Shown here piece by piece: positions 1 to 6,891 of a DNA stretch of 20,899 nucleotides (its first letter is position 1; each line of letters begins with the position of its first letter). Made by a program: the position numbers and the translations under genes. Below the pieces are notes generated by a model. That model had not been told where the DNA came from. It saw nothing but the letters and a program-made list of their open reading frames with translations, and ran no database searches. This stretch comes from JBBFMJ01 sp037441225. GTDB taxonomy: Bacteria > Acidobacteriota > Thermoanaerobaculia > UBA2201. Where the stretch lies: positions 1 through 20,899 of the forward strand of contig JBBISU010000054.1 of the NCBI GenBank assembly GCA_037441225.1, written 5' to 3'.

Positions 1-26
1 ACCTTTTTCATCTTCCCATCATCTTT

Positions 27-55
27 AATTTATCAAAAATTTTTCCCTCTGTCAA
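27..55 (-). promoter_or_regulatory. Candidate sigma70-type promoter at the left edge, reading out of the window
   Basis: On the minus strand a perfect TTGACA (50-55) is followed after 17 bases by TAAATT (27-32; 4 of 6 matches to TATAAT). The predicted start of transcription is near base 20. A minus-strand ATG at 9-11 begins ATG-AAA-AAG before the window ends, a typical start for an exported protein. No clear Shine-Dalgarno sequence lies between the two, so the next gene would have a very short leader. Spacing and the -35 box are good, but the gene itself lies outside the window. Confidence 0.4.
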
Positions 56-59
56 ATGA

Positions 60-350
60 ACAAAAATTCTAAAAAGGATGAAAAGCAAAATTTTTAGATA
101 CTGAATTTTTTATTAAATTTTTAATTTAATTAAAAACAAAAAGATTTTTTAAATAATTTTAAATTTTAAGGGTTTTAATTTGCCCAGGCAGTTGTGTTTT
201 GGGTCGTCTTTTGATTGCTCCCCACATTAAACCATTCTTTGAGAAAAATTTCAATATTTATTTAAAAATTGGCTTTTAGTTATTAGGATTTTTTTTCAGA
301 AAATTTTCACTCTTTATAACAAATGTACGATTTCCATTTTTAAAACTTAA
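60..350. other. Non-coding gap between groEL terminator and left-edge promoter
   Basis: About 290 bases without a supportable gene. Most of it is extremely AT-rich (60-175 and 236-350). The exception is 181-226, where G+C rises to roughly half. In that patch the minus strand has a short open frame ending at the TAA at 175-177 that reads LKEWFNVGSNQ followed by KTTQNTTAWAN, but it has no ATG or ribosome site and is blocked upstream by a stop. I do not recognise it. It could be a small RNA, an eroded gene end or chance. Confidence 0.6.
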
Positions 351-383
351 TAAAAAAACCCGCCCTTTTTCAAGAGCGGGTTT
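351..383 (-). terminator. Rho-independent terminator after groEL
   Basis: On the minus strand a 12-bp stem (372-383 pairing with 356-367, one G-U pair) closes on a GAAA tetraloop (a stable GNRA loop) and is followed by a run of seven T residues. It lies 22 bases beyond the groEL stop codon and ends the groES-groEL transcript. Confidence 0.93.
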
Positions 384-404
384 GGTTTTTATCTTTAAAT
401 TATT

Positions 405-2033
405 TTAATACATTCCGCCTGGTGGCATCTGGGGCATTTTTTCTTCTTTTTCTTCTTTTATTTCTGCCACAACTGCTTCTGTTGTTAGGAGTAAACTTGA
501 AATGGATGCAGCATTTTTAAGTGCAATTTTTGCAACTTTTGCTGGATCCATAACTCCTGCTTTCATTAAGTCCTCAACCTTGTCTGTCTGGGCATTAAAG
601 CCAATGGACCCCTTCTTTTGTTTTAATTCCTGAACAATTACTGTTCCTTCATAACCAGCATTGTTTATAATCCATTTTGCCGGCTCTTCCAGTGCTTTCT
701 TTACAATATTTACACCTTGAAGAACATCCCCTTCTGCTTTCACATTGTCAAGAACTGGAATAACTCTTAAATATGCAATTCCTCCACCAGGAACTACTCC
801 TTCTTCAACAGCTGCTTTTGTTGCATGCATTGCATCTTCTACCCTTGCTTTCTTTTCTTTCATTTCCACTTCAGTTGCTGCTCCAACCTTTATAACAGCA
901 ACACCACCAACTAATTTTGCTAATCTTTCTTGTAACTTTTCTCTATCGTAATCAGAGGTTGTTTCCTCAATTTGTGCTCTTATCTGTTTTACCCTTCCTT
1001 GAATTGCTTCTTTTCTCTTTGGTTCTGATATATCCACAACTATTGTTGTGTTATCTTTGTCAACTGTTATTTTCTTTGCATCGCCTAAATCATCCCATTT
1101 TACATTTTCAAGTTTTATTCCCAAATCTTCTGAAATTAACTTTCCACCAGTTAAAATTGCTATATCTTCCATCATTGCTTTTCTTCTGTCTCCAAAGCCA
1201 GGTGCTTTTACTCCACAAACCTGCAAAGTCCCTCTTAATTTGTTTACAACCAATGTTGCAAGTGCTTCTCCTTCAATATCTTCTGAAACAATTAGCAATG
1301 GTTTCCCCTGTCTTGCTACTTGCTCTAAAATTGGAAGCAAGTCCTTCATATTTGAAATTTTCTTTTCATACAAAAGTATTTTGGCATCTTCTAAGACACA
1401 TTCCATCCTTTCAGCATCTGTTACAAAATAAGGTGAAAGGTATCCTCTATCAAATTGCATACCTTCAACTATTTCAAGGGTTGTATCAAGTCCTTTTGCT
1501 TCCTCAACTGTTATAACACCATCCTTTCCAACTTTTTCCATTGCTTGTGAAATTATTTTTCCAATTTCTTCATCATTGTTTGCTGAAATTGCACCAACAA
1601 AAGCAATTTCATCATTTGTTTCAACTTGTTTTGAAATTTTTTGAATTTCTTCAACTGCTTTGTTTACTGCAAGGTCTATCCCTCTCTTTAAATCCATTGG
1701 GTTTGCACCTGCCGTTACAAGTTTTAATCCTTCCCTGTAAATTGCTTGAGCCAAAACAGTTGCAGTTGTTGTTCCATCTCCTGCAACATCAGATGTCTTG
1801 GATGCAACTTCTTTTACCATCTGGGCACCCATATTTTCAAGGGGATCTTTTAATTCTATTTCTTTTGCAACAGTTACACCATCTTTTGTAATTGTTGGTG
1901 CGCCAAATTTTTTTTCCAAAACAACATTTCTTCCCTTTGGTCCAAGTGTAACTTTTACAGCATCTGCCAGTTTATTAACACCTTTTAAAATTGACTGACG
2001 GGCATCATGTGAATAAGTAATTTGCTTTGCCAT
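405..2033 (-). CDS. groEL: Chaperonin GroEL (Hsp60, group I), 542 aa
   Basis: Large subunit of the cytoplasmic group I chaperonin. It forms the double ring that encloses non-native proteins and folds them with ATP and the GroES lid. The whole sequence matches the family at its usual length: starts MAKQITY, has TLGPKGRNV near residue 30, the catalytic region TKDGVTVAKE (Asp51), GDGTTTATVLA with Asp86, and VPGGGIAYLRV in the second half of the equatorial domain. The C-terminal tail ends MPQMPPGGMY, so it has only one GGM unit instead of the long GGM repeat of many homologues. ATG is preceded by a strong GGAGG. It begins 12 bases after the groES stop and is cotranscribed with it under CIRCE control. 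Confidence 0.99.
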   Translation of the reverse strand: MAKQITYSHDARQSILKGVNKLADAVKVTLGPKGRNVVLEKKFGAPTITKDGVTVAKEIELKDPLENMGAQMVKEVASKTSDVAGDGTTTATVLAQAIYREGLKLVTAGANPMDLKRGIDLAVNKAVEEIQKISKQVETNDEIAFVGAISANNDEEIGKIISQAMEKVGKDGVITVEEAKGLDTTLEIVEGMQFDRGYLSPYFVTDAERMECVLEDAKILLYEKKISNMKDLLPILEQVARQGKPLLIVSEDIEGEALATLVVNKLRGTLQVCGVKAPGFGDRRKAMMEDIAILTGGKLISEDLGIKLENVKWDDLGDAKKITVDKDNTTIVVDISEPKRKEAIQGRVKQIRAQIEETTSDYDREKLQERLAKLVGGVAVIKVGAATEVEMKEKKARVEDAMHATKAAVEEGVVPGGGIAYLRVIPVLDNVKAEGDVLQGVNIVKKALEEPAKWIINNAGYEGTVIVQELKQKKGSIGFNAQTDKVEDLMKAGVMDPAKVAKIALKNAASISSLLLTTEAVVAEIKEEKEEKMPQMPPGGMY

Positions 2034-2045
2034 ATTAACCTCCTT

Positions 2046-2339
2046 TTATTTTTTTTCTATAATAGCAAGAACTTCATCCTCGCGGAGGATGACATATTCA
2101 TCATCTTCTATCTTTATGTCTGTTCCTGCATACTTACCAATTAAGACGGTATCACCTTCTTTTACTGTAAGAGGTATCCTTTTTCCATTGTCATCAAACC
2201 TACCTTCTCCTACAGCAATTACCTTTGCTTCTAAGGGTTTTTCTTTTGCAGTGTCAGGGATAATAATTCCTCCCTTAACCTGCTCTTTTGGTTCTAATCT
2301 TTGAACTAAAATACGATCATATAAAGGTTTAACTTTCAT
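2046..2339 (-). CDS. groES: Co-chaperonin GroES (Hsp10), 97 aa
   Basis: Seven of these subunits form the lid of the GroEL ring. It begins MKVKPLYDRILV and contains the mobile-loop region EQVKGGIIIPDTAKEKP, then GEGRFDDNGKR and the closing VLAIIEKK; the length is typical. The frame is open further upstream to a TTG at 2375, but that codon lies inside the CIRCE operator at or beyond the predicted transcription start. The ATG at 2339 has AAAGGAG seven bases ahead and is clearly the start. First gene of the groES-groEL operon. Confidence 0.98.
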   Translation of the reverse strand: MKVKPLYDRILVQRLEPKEQVKGGIIIPDTAKEKPLEAKVIAVGEGRFDDNGKRIPLTVKEGDTVLIGKYAGTDIKIEDDEYVILREDEVLAIIEKK

Positions 2340-2346
2340 ATAAACA

Positions 2347-2353
2347 CTCCTTT
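2347..2353 (-). promoter_or_regulatory. groES ribosome binding site (decides the start)
   Basis: AAAGGAG on the minus strand, seven bases before the ATG at 2339. It rules out the longer reading from the TTG at 2375. Confidence 0.9.
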
Positions 2354-2364
2354 CTTTTGGATTA

Positions 2365-2391
2365 TTAGCACTCAATTTAAATGAGTGCTAA
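2365..2391 (-). promoter_or_regulatory. CIRCE operator (HrcA binding site)
   Basis: A perfect inverted repeat: TTAGCACTC, nine bases of spacer, GAGTGCTAA. This is the full CIRCE consensus with no mismatch. It starts about seven bases after the -10 box, so it covers the predicted transcription start and would also fold in the 5' end of the mRNA. In known systems the repressor HrcA binds it and is kept active by GroEL, giving feedback heat-shock control. hrcA is not in this window. Confidence 0.97.
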
Positions 2392-2397
2392 CATTTT

Positions 2398-2426
2398 AAT
2401 ATATTCTCTTTAAATATTTTTGTCAA
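2398..2426 (-). promoter_or_regulatory. groES-groEL promoter, sigma70 type
   Basis: TTGACA (2421-2426), a 17-base spacer and TATATT (2398-2403), placed directly upstream of CIRCE. A housekeeping promoter plus CIRCE implies control by repressor, not by a heat-shock sigma factor. Confidence 0.92.
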
Positions 2427-2474
2427 ATAAAAATTTTTTAAATTGTTACCTGATTTGATAATGATATTATAATA

Positions 2475-4583
2475 TTATTTTAAGAATAAATCTAAAAAAT
2501 TTTTTGAATAATAATCAAGGAAATGTTCTGATTGACCTCCTGGAATTTCAAAATAACATTCTGGCTTTTCTTTCATTTCAACAATAAACCTCAAGGAAGG
2601 CAAAAGCACAATTTTGAAGTCAATTTCTGGCATAAAACCACCCATATTTATTGTATTTAAATCACCAGGATATGGAAATATTTCTTTGAAAAAAGGAAAC
2701 CCAATCTTTAATTTATGAACTTCTCCCCACTTTTTTATTTTCTTACTTTCAATTTCTTTCACTGTTTTTATAACAATCTCTTCCATTTTTTCTTTCTCTT
2801 TTGTATTTACAACATCCCATAAGGGATTTTCATCGCCACTATAGATTGCTTCATCTAAGGCAGGATAGGACTGGGGGGTTAATTTTAAATAATCAAGATA
2901 ATATTTTCCAAGTTCATCTTTTAATAAATTTTCAAAAAGTTTATAATAAAAAACCTCAAATAGATATGCCTCTTCTGAATTTGGATTTAAATATAAATCC
3001 CATTTTTGAAATCTTTTTTTCAAGTTTCCTTCTGGAAAGTATTTTAATAAAATTTTCAAAATTTTTTCTGCTTCTTTTGAATAAAAATCCCTTTGAATTT
3101 CTTTTAAGCTTTCAAAATCCAATTTTTCTTTTAAAATAATTTCTTTTAACCTTTCATATCTATAAGGGGCACACCAACTCTTTGATAAAGCTCCATTTGT
3201 CTTTTCATTTGCTGATACAATAAAATCTTTATCATATTTTAAATAAAGATCATAATTGTTTATAAATCCATCCCATTCAATTTCCTTTGTTGGGAAAAAT
3301 CCAGAAGAACCTTTCCTTTTTGGAATCCTTCCTGAAACTATATGCCCCAAATTTCCTTCTTTATCAATTGCTATGCAATTTAAAACAATTGGGAGGTTTA
3401 CAAAACCTTCAACAGAAGAATATAAATCATTTGCTTTGTAAATCTTTTCAAAAGCATCAAAAGGGCTTGATGCAATATCTTTTGAAAATTTTAAAAGTAT
3501 TCCAGGCAAGCCATCTTTTGCTTCTGAGATTAAAACATCATCTTTTAATTTATAAACATCAATTTTACATTCTTTCTTGCCTTTAATTTTAATTATCTCT
3601 TCTTTTTTTTCAAATTCTTTTAAGTTTAAAGAGTCAATTATTTTTAAGTCAATTATATCTGCTAAAGAAGAAGTAAAACCCCAGGCAATTTTATCTGTAT
3701 GACCAGTTAAAATTGCAGGTATTCCAGGTATTGTGGCACCACAGATTTCCTTATCTTTAATTTTTACTTTTGCAAGGTACCAGATTGGTGGAAATGACTT
3801 ATTTAGATGAGGGTCTATACAAAGAAATGGATTATTTGTTTTGCTAAAATCTTTTCCAATAGCAATTGCATTTGATGCACCAAAATGCTGGAATTTATGG
3901 ATTTCATCAAAATCAGCTAAAAGTTTTAATTTTGGAATTTCTTTTATTAAATTTACTTCTTCCAATTTTATACATCTTTCTCCAATGGAAGAATGAAAAA
4001 GATTAAAATAAACTTCTGGATTTATCTCCTTTGCTGTTTTTAAAAAAAATAGTTCTTGCTTTAAATTTCTGTTTAAATCAAAAATTAAAAGATATAATAA
4101 AAGATAAGTATCTGAGGGCTCCCATTTTTCAAATTCCAAACTTATAAATTTTGAAAGGAATGGCATCTTTATGTTAAATGTTGTTTCATTTACTCTTTTT
4201 GAATAATCTTTTAGGATCTTTGATGGATATTTTCCATAAGTTTCTTTTGATAAATCTGAAAAATTAAAAAGGCGCATTGCTTTATCAATTTCCAAAAATT
4301 TTTCGCCAAAGACCTCTGAAAGTCGACCTGCTGCAAATCTTTTTAAAATTTCCATTTGGGTTCTTCTATAAATTGAATGGCAAAAACCAAGGTAAGAAAA
4401 AGCATCAATAAAGTCCTCACTTTCAATTAAAGGTACTGCCATTGAATTAAAAGTAATCTTTGTTTTGCCAAAATTTTTTTCTTTCAAATCAGGTATAATG
4501 CTCTTAATATAAATTATAAAAATTATAAAAAAGAAAAATAAAAAAATAAAAAAAGATAATAGAAATTTTAAAAATTTTTTCAT
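2475..4583 (-). CDS. Penicillin acylase (S45) family Ntn hydrolase, membrane-anchored, about 702 aa
   Basis: N-terminal-nucleophile amidohydrolase of the penicillin amidase family. Members are made as precursors that cut themselves into alpha and beta chains and hydrolyse amide bonds in acyl-amides such as beta-lactams, acyl-homoserine lactones or other N-acyl compounds. The substrate here cannot be told. Numbering from the ATG at 4583: a very hydrophobic segment at about 5-30 (signal anchor), the alpha-chain region with YRRTQMEILKRFAAGRLSE near 70-90, the processing site HFGASNAIAIG with the predicted nucleophile Ser237, then CIDPHL, AILTGHTDKIAWGFTS and the C-terminal PGGQSEH typical of the family. 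The frame is open back to an ATG at 4658, but that codon sits in the loop of the terminator of the previous gene, so I prefer the ATG at 4583, just before MKKFLKFLL. No Shine-Dalgarno is visible; TATAAT lies six bases ahead. Family firm, substrate unknown. Confidence 0.92.
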   Translation of the reverse strand: MKKFLKFLLSFFIFLFFFFIIFIIYIKSIIPDLKEKNFGKTKITFNSMAVPLIESEDFIDAFSYLGFCHSIYRRTQMEILKRFAAGRLSEVFGEKFLEIDKAMRLFNFSDLSKETYGKYPSKILKDYSKRVNETTFNIKMPFLSKFISLEFEKWEPSDTYLLLYLLIFDLNRNLKQELFFLKTAKEINPEVYFNLFHSSIGERCIKLEEVNLIKEIPKLKLLADFDEIHKFQHFGASNAIAIGKDFSKTNNPFLCIDPHLNKSFPPIWYLAKVKIKDKEICGATIPGIPAILTGHTDKIAWGFTSSLADIIDLKIIDSLNLKEFEKKEEIIKIKGKKECKIDVYKLKDDVLISEAKDGLPGILLKFSKDIASSPFDAFEKIYKANDLYSSVEGFVNLPIVLNCIAIDKEGNLGHIVSGRIPKRKGSSGFFPTKEIEWDGFINNYDLYLKYDKDFIVSANEKTNGALSKSWCAPYRYERLKEIILKEKLDFESLKEIQRDFYSKEAEKILKILLKYFPEGNLKKRFQKWDLYLNPNSEEAYLFEVFYYKLFENLLKDELGKYYLDYLKLTPQSYPALDEAIYSGDENPLWDVVNTKEKEKMEEIVIKTVKEIESKKIKKWGEVHKLKIGFPFFKEIFPYPGDLNTINMGGFMPEIDFKIVLLPSLRFIVEMKEKPECYFEIPGGQSEHFLDYYSKNFLDLFLK

Positions 4584-4589
4584 AAGAAA

Positions 4590-4595
4590 ATTATA
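4590..4595 (-). promoter_or_regulatory. Possible -10 box of a leaderless mRNA for the S45 hydrolase
   Basis: A perfect TATAAT on the minus strand ends six bases before the ATG at 4583, which puts the expected first transcribed base at the start codon. No good -35 box is found at 16-18 bases and no ribosome site follows. In DNA this AT-rich a chance match is possible. Confidence 0.35.
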
Positions 4596-4644
4596 CAATT
4601 TTTTAAAAAAGTTTTTATTTGTGAAATTTTGAATTTTAATCAAT

Positions 4645-4670
4645 AAAAAAGCCCCCAAAATGGGGGCTTT
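4645..4670 (-). terminator. Strong terminator after the exported two-domain protein
   Basis: A perfect 10-bp stem AAAGCCCCCA / TGGGGGCTTT (4648-4657 with 4661-4670) around a three-base loop. On the minus strand it is followed by six T residues. On the plus strand it is followed by a weaker T-rich run. It lies 20 bases past the stop codon at 4691 and separates that gene from the S45 hydrolase gene. Confidence 0.93.
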
Positions 4671-4690
4671 ATTTTAATTAAAAATTTTTT

Positions 4691-5893
4691 TTATTGAAGG
4701 CCACCCTCAAAGTTCCAGTAAAATTTTCCTTGATAATCTTTATATTGAGGATCAAGGGCTTTTACAGTGGCATTCATTGTACCAGTTAGGTAATTGCAGT
4801 TCAAAGTTCCATCAATTACATAATCAGCTGTTAAAACTGTTTTGCCGGAGCTATCCGCATATTCCACAGAATAAGTAATTTCAAATGGCTGTCCATCAGA
4901 TATTGGAATTGGTGTTTCAAATGTTCCACCATAGCCAAGCAAAATTACTATATTAGCTGGAGTGATGTAAACAATTCCTCTGTCATCTTCATCCCATCCA
5001 ACTATATTCCAGTTGTCAATTGTAACATTTAATGGGGCATTTATAAATCCTTCCCAATCACCATTGTTTGTTTGAACATAGTATCCAAAATATTTTCCAT
5101 CTCCACAGGAACCACCACCATTTCCACCACCTGCTCTTGCAACTGAGCCATCAACATAAATTGGATCACCTGAATTGTTATCAACTTGTGATGAATAAGG
5201 AATTGCTGAACCAGAGACAACTTCAAAAGCAATTCTATAATTTGAAGCAGATTCAACACCAAAGGAACTTAAAATACCATCAATTTGCTTGTCTTCAAAA
5301 GCACCAAGTGTTACATCCTGTTGTGCTATATGTGTGCCATTTCCATCATATAAATGTAAAGTGGCAGTTGTACCATTACCAGATGTCTCTATCATTCCAA
5401 AGTTTGTTCTGAAATCTGTTGTGTTATCAATGTATAAAACATTTGATGTTTCCCCTGCTCTTACTTCATGGTCCTTTGGAATCCCAGGAATCCTTTGTCC
5501 ATAAGTCCCTGTCTGCCCTTCTGGTGCAGGTGTCCAGGTCCTTGATTCTGCTAAGATATTGCAAGAAGAAGTTAAACGAAATCCACCAGCTGTGTTATCA
5601 GTAATTCCAAAAAGTGTTTCTAAGACATTTTCAAGAACTCTTACTTCCTTTGGGTTTAAACTAACTTCAGTTGAAGCAGCATGGCTTGCATAAAGTTGTC
5701 TTGGCAAATAATAAATAGTTACTGAACAAGCAGAATCAGAAGTGTTAAAAATCCTTAAGTCAGTTTTCCAAAAAGTCCCATAAGCACCAGTTGACCTTGC
5801 ACCTGCTGGAATGAACAAATCCTTCCCTGGATTTGTTGCAAGTACAACACTGCTTAATAAAAGAAAAACAAAAAAACCTTTTAAAAACTTCAT
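4691..5893 (-). CDS. Exported two-domain protein of unknown function, 400 aa
   Basis: A Sec signal peptide (MKFLKGFFVFLLLSSVVLA, cleavage near residue 20) is followed by two apparently beta-rich parts. Residues about 24-252 begin FIPAGARSTGAYGTFWKTDLRIFN and carry Cys56 and Cys111, a likely disulfide. I recall similar N-terminal stretches (FIP..A...G..GT.WRTDL.IFN) in exported proteins of Acidobacteriota, but know no function for them. A flexible linker GGGNGGG (255-261) leads to a second domain of about 135 residues with Cys263 and Cys366, rich in aromatic residues and strands, which I do not recognise. There is no lipobox, no sortase or autotransporter signal and no catalytic motif. ATG follows AAAAGGAGG. 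It has its own candidate promoter and terminator, so it is probably a single-gene unit. Confidence 0.88.
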   Translation of the reverse strand: MKFLKGFFVFLLLSSVVLATNPGKDLFIPAGARSTGAYGTFWKTDLRIFNTSDSACSVTIYYLPRQLYASHAASTEVSLNPKEVRVLENVLETLFGITDNTAGGFRLTSSCNILAESRTWTPAPEGQTGTYGQRIPGIPKDHEVRAGETSNVLYIDNTTDFRTNFGMIETSGNGTTATLHLYDGNGTHIAQQDVTLGAFEDKQIDGILSSFGVESASNYRIAFEVVSGSAIPYSSQVDNNSGDPIYVDGSVARAGGGNGGGSCGDGKYFGYYVQTNNGDWEGFINAPLNVTIDNWNIVGWDEDDRGIVYITPANIVILLGYGGTFETPIPISDGQPFEITYSVEYADSSGKTVLTADYVIDGTLNCNYLTGTMNATVKALDPQYKDYQGKFYWNFEGGLQ

Positions 5894-5924
5894 AGTAAAT
5901 CCTCCTTTTTAAGATTTTCTAAAA

Positions 5925-5953
5925 ATATTAACACAATTTTAAATATATTTCAA
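5925..5953 (-). promoter_or_regulatory. Candidate promoter of the exported two-domain protein
   Basis: TTGAAA (5948-5953), a 17-base spacer and TAATAT (5925-5930) lie about 30 bases before the ATG at 5893. The -35 box overlaps the stop codon of the dehydrogenase gene. Each box is imperfect, but the spacing is ideal. No terminator lies between the two genes, so read-through from upstream is also possible. Confidence 0.5.
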
Positions 5954-6891
5954 GGGGTAATTTTTGTCAAGGGTTCCTTACCTTCCAAAACATTTAAAAC
6001 ATTTAAAATTGCAAGATCTGCCATTTTAGTCCTTGTCTCAATAGTTGCAGAACCAATATGGGGAGTTAAAACAACATTTTTAAATTTGAATAATTTTTTA
6101 TTTATCTTTGGTTCTCCTTCATAGACATCTAAACCAACACCAGAAATTCTTTTTTCTTCCAATGCCTCAATTAAACAATTTTCATCGATTATCTCCCCTC
6201 TTGCAGTATTTATAATATAGGCACCTTTTTTTATCAGTTTAAAATTTTCTTTATTTAACAAATGATAAGTATCTTTTGTCAATGGCAAATGGATTGAAAG
6301 AATGTCAGAGTGTTTTAAAATTTCTTCCAGTTCAAAAAATTCAAAGTTTCTTCCTCTTTTTTTTATATCGTAATAAATAACTTTCATTCCAAAGGCAGAT
6401 GCTTTTTTTCCAACAGCCATTCCAATTCTTCCCAAACCCAATATACCTAATGTCTTCCCTTCCAGATCAACACCTAAAAACAAATCAGGTTTCCAACCCT
6501 CAAATTTTCCCTCCCTTGCAAATTTATCACTTTCAACAATTCTCCTTGTTGTAGCAAGAATAAGCCCCCAAGTTAAATTTGCAGTTGCTTCTGTTAATAC
6601 ATCTGGGGTATTTGTCACATAAATTCCTTTTTTTAAAGCATATTCAAAATCAATGTTGTCATAACCAACTGCATAATTTGAAATTATCTTTAAGTTTTTC
6701 CCTTTATCAATAACATTTTTTGTAATTTTATGGGACAATAGAATAATTATTCCATTATATTCTTCTATATTTTTTAAGAAAAATTCTTCCCCTAAGGGTT
6801 TTGAATAATTTAAAACCTTTACATTGTGCTTTTCTTTTAATTTTTTTAAATAATTTGAAAAAATTGGAAAGGTTATTAAAACATTTGCCAT
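5950..6891 (-). CDS. D-2-hydroxyacid dehydrogenase (glyoxylate/hydroxypyruvate reductase type), 313 aa
   Basis: NAD(P)-dependent cytoplasmic oxidoreductase that interconverts 2-keto acids and D-2-hydroxy acids. Its closest look is to glyoxylate/hydroxypyruvate reductases and D-glycerate dehydrogenases; phosphoglycerate dehydrogenase is less likely because there is no C-terminal ACT domain at this length. Counting from the TTG at 6894, it shows NYAVGYDNID (73-82), the Rossmann motif GLGRIG (153-158), catalytic Arg232 in NTARGE, Glu261 in YEGEP and His279 in TPHIGSA, so the triad is complete. I chose the ATG at 6891 over that TTG because AAAGGGG (6898-6904) is six bases from the ATG. The ATG overlaps the upstream stop by one base. 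Last gene of the 15-gene run. Exact substrate uncertain. Confidence 0.93.
   Translation of the reverse strand: MANVLITFPIFSNYLKKLKEKHNVKVLNYSKPLGEEFFLKNIEEYNGIIILLSHKITKNVIDKGKNLKIISNYAVGYDNIDFEYALKKGIYVTNTPDVLTEATANLTWGLILATTRRIVESDKFAREGKFEGWKPDLFLGVDLEGKTLGILGLGRIGMAVGKKASAFGMKVIYYDIKKRGRNFEFFELEEILKHSDILSIHLPLTKDTYHLLNKENFKLIKKGAYIINTARGEIIDENCLIEALEEKRISGVGLDVYEGEPKINKKLFKFKNVVLTPHIGSATIETRTKMADLAILNVLNVLEGKEPLTKITP

Noticed and set aside
181..235. Transposase remnant in the G+C-rich patch (minus-strand WGAIKRRPKTQ in a second frame)
   Set aside because: The stretch is too short, two frames look equally coding-like, and no terminal repeats or target duplications flank it. Recorded only as an unexplained patch.
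917..1516. A 199-codon plus-strand open frame across groEL
   Set aside because: Its product is a Leu/Gln/Phe-rich string from the complement of a certain groEL reading frame, with no ribosome site or family resemblance.
2340..2375. Longer GroES reading from a TTG at 2375
   Set aside because: The added codons lie inside CIRCE and the leader, and the internal ATG has a perfect ribosome site and the conserved N-terminus.
2464..2475. ATATTATAATAT palindrome just after the S45 hydrolase stop codon, as a terminator or operator
   Set aside because: It has no G-C pairs and no T tract, and such palindromes are expected by chance in DNA of this composition. No intrinsic terminator for the S45 gene was found.
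5041..5262. A 73-codon minus-strand frame inside the exported two-domain protein gene
   Set aside because: It is a frame-shifted shadow of the larger gene, with no start context and no recognisable sequence.
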